The position numbers and the translations under genes are program-made. 60,276 nucleotides of DNA, taken from assembly GCA_023433305.1 (NCBI GenBank), contig JAEZCZ010000040.1, positions 1 through 60,276 of the forward strand. Direction: 5' to 3'. How positions within the stretch are numbered: the first letter of the stretch is position 1; each line of letters opens with the position of its first letter. Below are positions 47,927-56,720 of this stretch, piece after piece. This stretch comes from Pseudomonadota bacterium. Its GTDB lineage: Bacteria; Pseudomonadota; Alphaproteobacteria; Sphingomonadales; Sphingomonadaceae. The notes beneath the pieces were generated by a model that made no database searches, was not told the DNA's origin, and saw only the letters and a list, made by a program, of their open reading frames with translations.

Positions 47927-48316
47927 TCAGGCGCGTCCGGGCTGCAATGGAGCGCCCCGCAAGCCGCGCAGTTCGAGTATGACGAAGAGCGCGACCGCGG
48001 CCGCTTGGGCGAGCACCACGCTGTGGCCCAGCGGTGTGAGTTCGTTCGACCATGCGAACCACACCGCGAGGCTTGCGGCGATCCAGGCGATGTTTCCGGC
48101 GATGGCAAGCGCGAGCAGCGCCCTGGCCGGCCGCACCGCGAGGAATGCGAGCAACACGCCGGCAGCCAGGCAGATCCAGCCGCCGATGGCCACGACCGCC
48201 GGCGGAAGGCCCAACATCGAGCCGACCGGGCCGCTGGCGAACGCGCCGAGCGCGAATATCGCCGCGCAGCTCAGGGCATCGAGCCAAAGGACACGGGAAA
48301 GGTTGTTAGGGGACAT
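47927..48316 (-). CDS. Four-helix membrane protein of unknown function
   Basis: 129 aa, starting MSPNNLSRVLWLDALSCAAI, with four predicted membrane helices (~10-32, 38-60, 66-86, 97-115). A very strong RBS AAAGGAG lies 8 nt before the ATG. It is divergent from an MmyB-like regulator across 110 nt that contain a 17-bp palindrome, so it is probably that regulator's target. I do not recognise the family. Confidence 0.75.
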   Translation of the reverse strand: MSPNNLSRVLWLDALSCAAIFALGAFASGPVGSMLGLPPAVVAIGGWICLAAGVLLAFLAVRPARALLALAIAGNIAWIAASLAVWFAWSNELTPLGHSVVLAQAAAVALFVILELRGLRGAPLQPGRA

Positions 48317-48374
48317 GGCATGCACTCCTTTGCTGGGTGGGCATGCAGGATCGTCGCCGGCGATAGTCGTGTCG

Positions 48375-48391
48375 ATTACCTCGCAGGTAAT
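48375..48391. promoter_or_regulatory. Operator-like palindrome between divergent genes
   Basis: ATTACCT-CGC-AGGTAAT: a perfect 7-bp inverted repeat with a 3-nt spacer, 58 nt from the membrane protein start and 35 nt from the regulator start. Its AT-rich arms stand out from the GC-rich background. It most likely binds the adjacent MmyB-type regulator and controls both promoters. Confidence 0.65.
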
Positions 48392-48426
48392 GGCCATCCC
48401 CGGGGAGCCCATTTAAGCATGGGGCA

Positions 48427-49212
48427 ATGTCACAGGTCCCCTTCGGCGAGATGCTGCGCGAATGGCGTGGCCGACGTAAGCTGAGCCAGCTCGACCTCGC
48501 GCTCGCCAGCGAGGTATCGTCACGCCACTTGAGCTTCGTCGAAACGGGCAGGGCGAGACCGAGCGCGCCGTTGGTCGACAGGTTCGCGCGCGAGCTGACG
48601 ATGCCGTTGCGCGTGCACAACGCGCTGCGGATCGCGGCCGGCCATGCGCCAGTGCACAGCGAGCGGCCGCTCGACGATCCCGACCTCGCCGAAGCGCGGG
48701 CGATCGTCCAGCGCGTGCTCACCGCGCATGAGCCATTCCCGGCGCTTGCCGTGGACCGCGCGTGGAACCTCGTGGACGCGAACGCCGCGTTGCCGATGCT
48801 GCTGGCGGGGATAGACGAGGAGCTGTTGAAGCCGCCGCTCAACGTTCTGCGGGTCGCACTCGATCCGCGCGGACTGGCGCCGCGCATCGTGAACTTTTCC
48901 GAATGGCGCGCGCATCTGCTCGCGCGGCTTGGGGCGCAGATTGCCGCCAGCGGCGATGCGACGTTGATCGCGCTCGATCAGGAACTGCGGCGGCTGCCGT
49001 TTCCAGACACCGCGCCCCCACCGCGCCTGAGCGGACCGGCGATCGCTATACCGCTGCTGCTGGAATCGCCGGTGGGCAGGCTATCGTTCATTTCGACGAC
49101 GACGGTGTTCGGCACGCCGCTCGACGTCACGCTGTCGGAGCTGGCGATCGAGGCGTTCTTCCCCGCCGACCGGGCGACGGGGGACCGGCTGCGGGGGCTG
49201 GTTGCCGGCTAG
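48427..49212 (+). CDS. XRE-family regulator with MmyB-like ligand-binding domain
   Basis: 261 aa. N-terminal XRE helix-turn-helix (MLREWRGRRKLSQLDLALAS, EVSSRHLSFVETGRARPSAP; ~9-50). The C-terminal MmyB-like PAS-related domain (from ~95) has the family phrases FPALAVDRAWNLVDANAALP and PLNVLRVALDPRGLAPRIVN. MmyB domains bind small hydrophobic ligands such as fatty acids in the few studied cases, so this is probably a ligand-controlled repressor of the divergent membrane protein gene. Its stop overlaps the convergent rnr gene by 4 nt. Confidence 0.9.
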   Translation: MSQVPFGEMLREWRGRRKLSQLDLALASEVSSRHLSFVETGRARPSAPLVDRFARELTMPLRVHNALRIAAGHAPVHSERPLDDPDLAEARAIVQRVLTAHEPFPALAVDRAWNLVDANAALPMLLAGIDEELLKPPLNVLRVALDPRGLAPRIVNFSEWRAHLLARLGAQIAASGDATLIALDQELRRLPFPDTAPPPRLSGPAIAIPLLLESPVGRLSFISTTTVFGTPLDVTLSELAIEAFFPADRATGDRLRGLVAG

Positions 49213-51500
49213 CGTTTCCGTCCGCGTCCCTGGTGCCGGATGTTCGCCGGCCGGCCGCGCTGGCCCTGGGGGTGTTTCGCGCGGCCTTTCTTCTTGGGCT
49301 CGGCGCGCCTGCCGCGGGGTTCGATGGGCTTGCCGCCATCGGCCTCGGGCACTTCGAACTTGAGCGCGCCGGTGAGCGGATTGGCCTCGGCGAGGCGCAG
49401 CTCGAGCGTGTCGCCGACCGCGTAACGCTCGCCGGTGTCCTCGCCCACCAGCGCGCGGGCGGCTTCGTCGTAGCGGAAGTACTCGCGGCCGAGCGTGTTG
49501 ACCGGGACGAGGCCGTCGCCGCCGAGGCCGACGATGGTGGCGAAGAAGCCGAAGCTCTGCACCCCCGTGATGCGCGTCGGGAAGGTCTCGCCGACGCGGC
49601 CCGCCAGCCACGCGGCGACGTAGCGGTCGATCGTATCGCGCTCGGCCTCCATCGCCCGGCGCTCGGTCTGGCTGATCGCGTCGGTCACTTTCGACAAGTC
49701 GGCGCGATCCTGTTCGGACAGGCCGCTCTTCGCGGGCAGCTTTCCCTTGGGAGCAGGCTGCTCGAGATGGAACGCATCGACCAGCGCGCGATGCACCAGC
49801 AGGTCGGCATAGCGGCGGATGGGCGAGGTGAAGTGCGCGTAGCTGCCGAGCGAGAGGCCGAAGTGGCCGGCGTTCTTCGGGCCATAGTAGGCCTGGGTCT
49901 GGCTGCGCAGCACGGCCTCCATCACCAGCGCCTTCTCGCCTTCGTCGGCAATGTCCTTGATCATCCGGTTGAACAGGCTGGGGGTGATGACCTGGCCGAG
50001 CGCAAGGTTCTTGCCGATGCTCTTGAAGTAATCGCGCAGGGCGACGAGCTTCTCGCGCGTCGGCGGCTCGTGGACGCGGTAGACCACCGGGCTCGCCTTG
50101 CTTTCGAGCGCCTTGGCCGCGGCGACGTTGGCGGCAATCATGAAATCTTCCACCACACGGTGCGCGTCGAGCCGTTCGCGGACCGCGATCTCGGCGATGC
50201 GCCCCTTTTCGTCGAGCATGACGCGGCGCTCGGGCAGCTCGAGCTCGAGCGGATCGCGGGCATTGCGCGCCGAGAACAGCGCGCGCCACGCAGCCCAGAG
50301 GTTCTGGAGGTTCTGGTCGGCGTCTCCGGAATCGATCCGGGCCTGGGCGTCCTCGTAGGCGATGTTCTCGGCAATGCGGACGAGCGCGCGGGTGAAGCGC
50401 CAGTCCTTGACGCGGCCGTGCGAGTCGATCCGCAAGTGGCAGACCATCGCCGCGCGGTCCTCGCCCTGCCTCAGCGAGCAGACGTCGGTGCTGAGCGCCT
50501 CGGGCAGCATCGGCACGACGCGGTCGGGGAAATAGACCGAGTTGCCGCGCTTGCGGGCCTCGCGATCGACCTGTCCGCCCGGTCGGACATAGAAGCTGAC
50601 GTCGGCGATGGCGACGACGGCGCGGAAGCCTCCCTCCCCATCGGGCTCGGCCCAGATCGCGTCGTCATGGTCGCGCGCGTCGGCGGGGTCGATCGCGACG
50701 ATCGGGACGTGGCGCAGGTCCTCGCGCTGCTCTTCGCTGAGCGGCAGCTTCGCGGCGAGCTCGGCTTCGGCGAGCGCTTCCTCGCGGAACACGTGCGGGA
50801 TGCCGTGCTTGTGGATCGCGATCAGGCTGAAGCTCCTGGGCGCGAGCGGGTCGCCGAGCACCTCGATGACCTTGACGCCCGAGCGCGGGGTGCGGCCGGG
50901 TTCGGCGAGCACGAGCTGACCCGGCTCGGCGCCGCCGAGATCCGCGATCGGCGAGGAATTGCGCACGCGCTTGTCGGTCGGGGCCAGCCACGGCTTGCCC
51001 GAGCCGTCGAGCTCGACCACGCCGAGCAGACCTTCGGCGCGCGCAGGAAGCTTCTTCATCGGGTGGGCGGTCCAGCCGCCGCCGGTTTCCTCGGTGCGCG
51101 CGAGCACGCGGTCACCGGCCTTGAGCGCGGCGTGGCGCTTGCTCTCGACCAGGCGCAGCCGCGGCGGCGGTGTGCCGTCATCCGGCTGCCAGGCATCGGG
51201 AATGGCGATCGCCTCGCCCTCCTCGACGTCGACCACGCGCAGCACGGTGACCTTCGGCACGCCGCCCATGCGGTGGAACGCAGTCCGCTTGCCGTCGATC
51301 AGGCCCTCGTCGGCCATGTCCTTGAGCAGGCGCTTGAGAGCGATCCGCTCCTCGCCCTTGAGCCCGAAGGCCTTGGCGATCTCACGCTTCCCGGCGGGCT
51401 TGTCGGACGACTGGATGAACTCGATGACCTGCTCGCGCGAGGGGAGCCCGGGGTGCTTGCGGTTGCGCGGCATCGCGCGGCTATGGCGGGTTTGGGGCAT
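49209..51500 (-). CDS. rnr: Ribonuclease R
   Basis: 763-aa processive 3'-5' exoribonuclease for structured RNA. N-terminal winged-helix (REQVIEFIQSSDKPAGKREI), cold-shock domains (~70-220), and the RNB catalytic domain with VAIDPADARDHDDAIWAEPD (four metal-binding Asp, partly quoted), IADVSFYVRPGG, YFPDRVVPMLPEALS and the late FTSPIRRYADLLVHR. An S1 domain (GETFPTRITGVQSFGFFATI) and a basic, low-complexity tail rich in Arg, Lys and Gly follow. An ATG at 51473 is an alternative start. Confidence 0.96.
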   Translation of the reverse strand: MPQTRHSRAMPRNRKHPGLPSREQVIEFIQSSDKPAGKREIAKAFGLKGEERIALKRLLKDMADEGLIDGKRTAFHRMGGVPKVTVLRVVDVEEGEAIAIPDAWQPDDGTPPPRLRLVESKRHAALKAGDRVLARTEETGGGWTAHPMKKLPARAEGLLGVVELDGSGKPWLAPTDKRVRNSSPIADLGGAEPGQLVLAEPGRTPRSGVKVIEVLGDPLAPRSFSLIAIHKHGIPHVFREEALAEAELAAKLPLSEEQREDLRHVPIVAIDPADARDHDDAIWAEPDGEGGFRAVVAIADVSFYVRPGGQVDREARKRGNSVYFPDRVVPMLPEALSTDVCSLRQGEDRAAMVCHLRIDSHGRVKDWRFTRALVRIAENIAYEDAQARIDSGDADQNLQNLWAAWRALFSARNARDPLELELPERRVMLDEKGRIAEIAVRERLDAHRVVEDFMIAANVAAAKALESKASPVVYRVHEPPTREKLVALRDYFKSIGKNLALGQVITPSLFNRMIKDIADEGEKALVMEAVLRSQTQAYYGPKNAGHFGLSLGSYAHFTSPIRRYADLLVHRALVDAFHLEQPAPKGKLPAKSGLSEQDRADLSKVTDAISQTERRAMEAERDTIDRYVAAWLAGRVGETFPTRITGVQSFGFFATIVGLGGDGLVPVNTLGREYFRYDEAARALVGEDTGERYAVGDTLELRLAEANPLTGALKFEVPEADGGKPIEPRGRRAEPKKKGRAKHPQGQRGRPANIRHQGRGRKR

Positions 51501-51609
51501 GCCCGCAAGGAACGCTCATGGCCGCCGGTAAGTGCCGAGGTTCATTGGCAAGGGCGGTTTGCGGGGATAGTAGCCGGCATCCATGCCTGAGACGGAAGAC
51601 GATCCCGAG

Positions 51610-53613
51610 ATGCGCCACACGATTGCCACCGCCTTGCTCGCGGCGACCGCGCTCGCCGGCCCTGCCCGCGCCGAAGCGATCGACGCGATGGGCCCGATCC
51701 TCGCCACCGCGCCCGATGCGGCGACGCTCACCGCGCAGTGCGATAGCTACGTTGCCGAGATCGAGCGGCGCCAGGCCGCGCTCGAGCAGGAGACCGGACC
51801 GGCGACCGTCGACGGCACGCTGACCCGTTACGACGAAATGATGACCGCCGTGCTCGGCGCGGGCCTGGGCGAGTTCACGCTCTACCAGCAGGTCATGGCG
51901 GACCAGGAGCGCCGCGACGCCGGTGCGGCGTGCCAGGTCCGGCTGGCAACGCTCGGCAGCGAGATCAGCCTGTCGCGCCCGATCTACGACCGGCTTAAGG
52001 CGATCGACGCCACCGGTACGGACGCGGCGACGCGGTGGTATCTCGAGCGCACGCTTTCGGGCTTCGAGCGTGCGGGCGTCGCGCTCGACGACGCGCAGCG
52101 GGCCGAGGTGCAGGAGCTCAACGAGAAGCTCGCCCAGCTCGGCACCGACTTCGAGAACAACATCGCCAACGGTCGCGAGGTGATCAGGGTGAGGCCCGAG
52201 GAATTGTCCGGCCTCCCCGCCGACTTCCTCGCTTCGCACCGGCCGGGCGAGGACGGGCTGATCGAGATCTCGACCGACACGCCCGATTACCAGCCGGTGA
52301 TGACGTATGCCGAGAGCGACGACCTGCGGCGGCGTCTGTCGGAAGTCTACAACCGCCGCGCCTATCCCGAGAACGACGCGATCCTGCGGCAGATCTTCAC
52401 GCTACGGCAGGAGCTGGCGACGCTGCTCGGCCGGCCCAACTATGCCTCGCTGATTCTCGAGGACAAGATGGTCAGCTCGCCCGCCAAGGTACAGCAATTG
52501 CTGACCGACATGGCCGAGGCGGCGCGCCCGGCGGCGATGCGCGACTACGAGAAGAACCTACAGGTGCTGCGCGAGCTGAAACCCGGCGCGGAAAAGATCG
52601 AGTATTGGCAGACCGGCTGGCTCGCGCCCAAGGTGCAGCAGCGCTTTTACGCCTACGATCCGCAGGAAGCGCGGCAGTACTTCGCCTACGACAACGTCCG
52701 CGACGGCATCCTCAAGCTGACCGAGGACCTGTTCGGCGTCGAGATCCGCGCGTGGGATACGCCGCTCTGGAACGAGGATGTCGAGGCGTTCGAGATGGTC
52801 GAGGGCGACAAGGTCCTGGGCCGGTTCTATTTCGACTCGCACCCACGCCCTGGCAAGTACACCCACGCCAACATGATCCCGCTGCGGCCCGGTACCGACG
52901 GCGAACCGCCCGTGGCGGCGCTGGTGATGAACCTGCCCAAGGGCGGGCACGACACCGGGCTGATGGAACACAGCCAGGTCACGACCTTCCTCCACGAGTT
53001 CGGCCACATGATCCACGGCATGTTCGGCGGGCACACGCGCTGGCTCGGCCAGTCGGGCGTGGCCACCGAGTGGGATTTCGTCGAAGCGCCGAGCCAGATG
53101 CTCGAGAACTGGGTCTATGACTACGACACGCTGGCCGGGTTCGCAGTCAACAAGGAGGGGCAGACGATCCCGCGCGACCTCGTCGAGCGGATGAACAAGG
53201 CCCGCTACTTCAACCTCGGCCTGGGCGACATGACGCAGCTCGGCTATTCGAACATCTCGCTGCAGTTCCACCAGAGCGAAATTCCCGACGACCTCGGAGC
53301 GGCGACCCGCAAATGGCGCGATCAGTACGCGATCGTGCCGGCGCCGGACTGGGTCGAGTTCCAGGACGCCTTCGGCCATCTCAACGGCTACTCGGCGATC
53401 TACTACACCTATCGCTGGTCCAAGGTGATCGCCGACGACCTGTTCACGCGATTCCAGAACGAAGGCCTGCGCAACGCGCAGACGGCGGCGGACTATCGCA
53501 AGCTGATCCTCGAGCCCGGCGGCACCAAGCCCGCCGCCGAGCTGGTGCGAGATTTCCTCGGCCGCGACGTAACCCTCGACGCGTACCGCGCGGAAATGGC
53601 GAAGGACCAGTAG
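51610..53613 (+). CDS. M3-family metallopeptidase, exported (Dcp/oligopeptidase-like)
   Basis: 667-aa zinc peptidase. From ATG 51610 it starts with a signal peptide (MRHTIATALLAATALAGPA, cut near ARA); an upstream ATG (51583) would add nine residues. The thimet-oligopeptidase-type zinc site is in VTTFLHEFGHMIHGMFGG (HEFGH, with the second Glu in VATEWDFVEAPSQMLENW). Other M3 phrases are YNRRAYPENDAI and GRFYFDSHPRPGKYTHAN. It probably degrades short peptides in the periplasm. A palindromic repeat separates it from the convergent M28 peptidase. Confidence 0.93.
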   Translation: MRHTIATALLAATALAGPARAEAIDAMGPILATAPDAATLTAQCDSYVAEIERRQAALEQETGPATVDGTLTRYDEMMTAVLGAGLGEFTLYQQVMADQERRDAGAACQVRLATLGSEISLSRPIYDRLKAIDATGTDAATRWYLERTLSGFERAGVALDDAQRAEVQELNEKLAQLGTDFENNIANGREVIRVRPEELSGLPADFLASHRPGEDGLIEISTDTPDYQPVMTYAESDDLRRRLSEVYNRRAYPENDAILRQIFTLRQELATLLGRPNYASLILEDKMVSSPAKVQQLLTDMAEAARPAAMRDYEKNLQVLRELKPGAEKIEYWQTGWLAPKVQQRFYAYDPQEARQYFAYDNVRDGILKLTEDLFGVEIRAWDTPLWNEDVEAFEMVEGDKVLGRFYFDSHPRPGKYTHANMIPLRPGTDGEPPVAALVMNLPKGGHDTGLMEHSQVTTFLHEFGHMIHGMFGGHTRWLGQSGVATEWDFVEAPSQMLENWVYDYDTLAGFAVNKEGQTIPRDLVERMNKARYFNLGLGDMTQLGYSNISLQFHQSEIPDDLGAATRKWRDQYAIVPAPDWVEFQDAFGHLNGYSAIYYTYRWSKVIADDLFTRFQNEGLRNAQTAADYRKLILEPGGTKPAAELVRDFLGRDVTLDAYRAEMAKDQ

Positions 53614-53623
53614 CGCTCCTTCT

Positions 53624-53706
53624 CGTCATTGCGAGGACCGAAGCGACGAAGCCATCCAGCGCGCTTCATTGCCGCCCCGGTTTGCTTCGCTGCGCTCGCA
53701 ATGGCG
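53624..53706. repeat. Intergenic palindromic repeat (ATTGCGAG type)
   Basis: The left arm begins CGTCATTGCGAG...CGAAGCGACGAAGC (from 53624) and the right arm ends GCTTCGCTGCGCTCGCAATGGCG (to 53706). The reverse complement of the right arm, CGCCATTGCGAGCGCAGCGA, aligns with the left. This ATTGCGAG...CTCGCAAT element is a dispersed intergenic repeat type frequent in Sphingomonadales genomes in my recollection. It lies between two convergent peptidase genes and could form a long hairpin. Confidence 0.75.
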
Positions 53707-53738
53707 AAGCAGGGCGAGGCGAGCAATTCCCTCTTTCG

Positions 53739-55085
53739 CTAGTCGATCGGTGCGAAGGCCCCGCCCGGCACGGCGCTCGCGACGGGGCTTTCCGTGCCGT
53801 CCGCCGCAACGGCGCTGACGCCAAACAGCCAGTCGTCGCCGCGATCCGGTTTGAGGACCACAGAGATCGTGTCGCCAGCCGGAACCGGGATATCGGCGGC
53901 CTCCCCTCCGACGCGGAGCCGACGCTCCCATCCTGACTGGTCGGTTCGGCGCCGCCAGATCGTGTAGCGGACCGCCCCCGGGGCTGGTTTCCATTTGAGG
54001 AGCGTATCGGTTCGTACCGCGGCTTCGATCTCGACTTCCGGCGGCATCGGGGCCCGGGCGAGCGCGTCGAGCGCGCGGACGTTCAGGCGGGTGACCTTGG
54101 CGAGATAGGGAAAGTCCATTTCATCGACCGTGTCGCCGTAAGTGATACCGTTCTCGACTCTCAAATCCTGATGCTGATGCTCGTAGTCCTCGACGGCGAC
54201 GCTGAAGCGCACCGCCGGATAGCCCGCATCAAGGAACGGTATGTGATCGCCGCCGCGGCCCATGCGGTCGGTGCGCCAGATTTGCCGGACATCGAGACCC
54301 CTGGGGTCAGCTTCGGCCAGCGTGGCGATATAGCGGGAAAGGTTGCGCGAGGGGCTGTCGTTCTCGCCGCCATTGCGGCGCACGTTCGCGCGCAGGGCCT
54401 CGTTGCCGTCGGCGCGAGGGCCTTCCGAAAAGACGCGCACATGGCTGGCGTCACAATGTCCGTCCGACCCGCAAGAACCGCCGACAATATCGTTGTTGAG
54501 CACGGCCTTTACGGTCCAACCGTGCAACCGCGCGTAATCGGCCAATAAGCTCCCGCCGAGCAATCCCTGCTCCTCGCCCGACAGCAAGGCGTAGACGATC
54601 GTCACGGGATAGCGCCTGCGCGACAGGACGCGCGCGGCCTCGATCGTCAGCGCTGTGCCAGAGGCATTGTCGTTCGCCCCCGGCGCATCGGCGACGGCAT
54701 TCATCACGTCACTAACGCGGCTGTCGATGTGTCCCTGGACGATCACCACTTCGTTCGGCCGTTCGGTGCCGCGCTGGATGGCCACGACATCGACCAGACG
54801 AGTAGGGACTGGAACCCGGGCACCCGTCACCATCCGTTCTGGCAATACGATCTCCAGGCAACCGCCGCAGGCCTCGCTCGCCGCGCGAAACTCTGCTTCG
54901 CCCCAGCGACGGGCGGCCCCAATCCCACGTTGCGGATCGTCTTGCTCCGAGAGCGTATGACGCGTGCCGAATCCCACCAACGTTTCGACGTCGGCGCGCA
55001 AGCGCTGCTCGGAAACGTCGGCACCGGCCGACTGAGCGGCGGCCGGTGCAGCCAAAAGGGCGCCGGCGAGGATGATGTATCGCAT
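53739..55085 (-). CDS. M28-family zinc aminopeptidase-like protein, exported
   Basis: 448 aa. Signal peptide MRYIILAGALLAAPAAAQ. The M28 two-zinc site is complete: VIVQGHIDSR (His), PGANDNASGTAL (Asp), LLSGEEQGLLGG (Glu-Glu), NNDIVGG (Asp) and EDYEHQHQDL (His). The C-terminal ~90 residues (from PPEVEIEAAVRTDTLLKWKP) look like a fibronectin-III-type module, likely for substrate or wall binding. A cysteine pair in ACGGCLEI and CGSDGHCDAS could form disulfides. Confidence 0.93.
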   Translation of the reverse strand: MRYIILAGALLAAPAAAQSAGADVSEQRLRADVETLVGFGTRHTLSEQDDPQRGIGAARRWGEAEFRAASEACGGCLEIVLPERMVTGARVPVPTRLVDVVAIQRGTERPNEVVIVQGHIDSRVSDVMNAVADAPGANDNASGTALTIEAARVLSRRRYPVTIVYALLSGEEQGLLGGSLLADYARLHGWTVKAVLNNDIVGGSCGSDGHCDASHVRVFSEGPRADGNEALRANVRRNGGENDSPSRNLSRYIATLAEADPRGLDVRQIWRTDRMGRGGDHIPFLDAGYPAVRFSVAVEDYEHQHQDLRVENGITYGDTVDEMDFPYLAKVTRLNVRALDALARAPMPPEVEIEAAVRTDTLLKWKPAPGAVRYTIWRRRTDQSGWERRLRVGGEAADIPVPAGDTISVVLKPDRGDDWLFGVSAVAADGTESPVASAVPGGAFAPID

Positions 55086-55122
55086 AAGCCTGTCTCGGCC
55101 GCTCATCCGGCCAAGGCAAGGT

Positions 55123-56661
55123 TCAATACGACCGCGCGACGTAGATTCGTTCGACGGCGGGTTCGCCAGTGAAGAGGCATGGCCCCCCAGCCGGTGCGGC
55201 GTCGAGCGGGACGTTGCGGAAGGTAAGCTTGTGCGCCTTGAGCTTCTCGATCACGGCGTCGAGCGCGGCGCCGGTGGGGCGTGACCATTGGATTTCGGCC
55301 CAGCCCGGATAGCGGCGGTCTTCGCCGAAGTACTCGGCCAAGGCGTCGAAGCTGTCGATCTGGACGATGTTGGCCTCGCGGCGATCGCGCGCTTCGGTGA
55401 ACAGGGATTGCTGGATGTCGACCAGCAGGCCCGGAATGGTTCTCGCCGCCACTTCGCGATCCAGAGCCGTGAAGTTCGGCTTGGCGTCGGCGCCCCAGAG
55501 GCGGTCGCGGCGCAGGACGGTGACCTTGCCGTTCTCCATGTCGCGCGGCCCCACCTCGACGATGATCGGCGCGCCGCGCCGGACCCAGTCCCAGCGCTTT
55601 GCGGCAGCCTTGCCAGGCCGCGAGTCGAGCAGCACACGCACCGGCTCGCCGAGGGCCAGTTCGGAGCTCACCTTGGCACGGAGCCAGTCGCAATAGGCGA
55701 GCAGTTCGGCGTCGCCGTCGTTGTCGCGCAGCATCGGCAGGATCACGACCTGCTGCGGCGCGACGGCAGGCGGCACGCGCAGGCCGTCATCGTCGCCGTG
55801 GGTCATGATCAGCGCGCCGACCATCCGCGTCGAAACGCCCCAGCTCGTCGTGTGCGCCAACTGCTGCCCGCCGTCGCGATCCTGGAAGCGGATGTTCGCG
55901 GCCTCGGCGAAGCTGGTGCCAAGGTAGTGCGAGGTTCCGGCCTGGAGCGCCTTGCCGTCCTGCATCATCGCCTCGATGGACCACGTGCCGACCGCGCCGG
56001 GAAAGCGCTCGTTCTCCGGCTTCTCGCCGGCGATGACCGGGACGGAGATGTCCTCTTCGGCGAAGGCGCGGTACATCTCGAGCGCGCGCATCGTCTCCTT
56101 GAGCGCGTCCTCACGGCTTTCGTGCGCGGTGTGGCCTTCCTGCCAGAGGAACTCGCTGGTGCGCAGGAACATGCGCGTGCGCATCTCCCAGCGCACGACG
56201 TTGGCCCACTGGTTGAGCAGAAGCGGCAGGTCGCGCCAGGACTGGACCCAGCGGCTCATCGCGTCGCCAATGATGGTTTCCGAGGTCGGCCGAACGATCA
56301 GCGGCTCCTCCAGCTTGGCTTCGGGATCGGGGATCAGCCCGCCCTTCCCGTCCGAGATCAGCCGGTGGTGCGTGACGACCGCCATTTCCTTGGCGAAGCC
56401 TTCGACGTGCGCCGCTTCGCGCACGAAGTTGGCCAGCGGAATGAACAGCGGGAAATAGGCGTTCTGCACGCCCGCCTGCTTGATCCGCGCATCGAGCAGG
56501 CGCTGCATCCGTTCCCAGATGCCATAACCCCAGGGCTTGATGACCATGCAGCCGCGCACGCCCGATTCCTCGGCCATGTCGGCGGCGGAAACGACTTCCT
56601 GGTACCACTGCGCGAAATCGTCCTCGCGCTTGACGGTCAGGGCATGGCGAATGGCAGACAT
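55123..56661 (-). CDS. proS: Prolyl-tRNA synthetase, archaeal/eukaryal-type
   Basis: 512-aa class II synthetase. Motif 2 lies in NQWANVVRWEMRTRMFLRTSEFLWQEGHTAHE (partly quoted region ~147-180) and motif 3 in the GALIMTHGDDDGLRVPPAVAP region (~285). Phrases GTSHYLGTSFAEAANIRFQD and TTSWGVSTR, the absence of the ~180-residue bacterial editing insertion, and the C-terminal Tyr (IYVARSY) mark the archaeal/eukaryal-like form rather than the E. coli form. RBS GGGAAG before ATG. Confidence 0.94.
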   Translation of the reverse strand: MSAIRHALTVKREDDFAQWYQEVVSAADMAEESGVRGCMVIKPWGYGIWERMQRLLDARIKQAGVQNAYFPLFIPLANFVREAAHVEGFAKEMAVVTHHRLISDGKGGLIPDPEAKLEEPLIVRPTSETIIGDAMSRWVQSWRDLPLLLNQWANVVRWEMRTRMFLRTSEFLWQEGHTAHESREDALKETMRALEMYRAFAEEDISVPVIAGEKPENERFPGAVGTWSIEAMMQDGKALQAGTSHYLGTSFAEAANIRFQDRDGGQQLAHTTSWGVSTRMVGALIMTHGDDDGLRVPPAVAPQQVVILPMLRDNDGDAELLAYCDWLRAKVSSELALGEPVRVLLDSRPGKAAAKRWDWVRRGAPIIVEVGPRDMENGKVTVLRRDRLWGADAKPNFTALDREVAARTIPGLLVDIQQSLFTEARDRREANIVQIDSFDALAEYFGEDRRYPGWAEIQWSRPTGAALDAVIEKLKAHKLTFRNVPLDAAPAGGPCLFTGEPAVERIYVARSY

Positions 56662-56720
56662 TGAGCTTCCCGTAATCTGGTGACCCGCGCGCCCTAGCGC
56701 CGGACCCCGGCCCGGGGAAG

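Noticed and set aside
48762..51590. A very long open frame (942 codons) on the plus strand opposite rnr, and similar long frames opposite ntrB/ntrC, the TonB receptor, mrdA and pdhC
   Set aside because: These are antisense or frame-shifted shadows caused by high GC and codon bias; their translations are Arg/Ala/Gly-rich with no domain, while the opposing genes have intact motifs.
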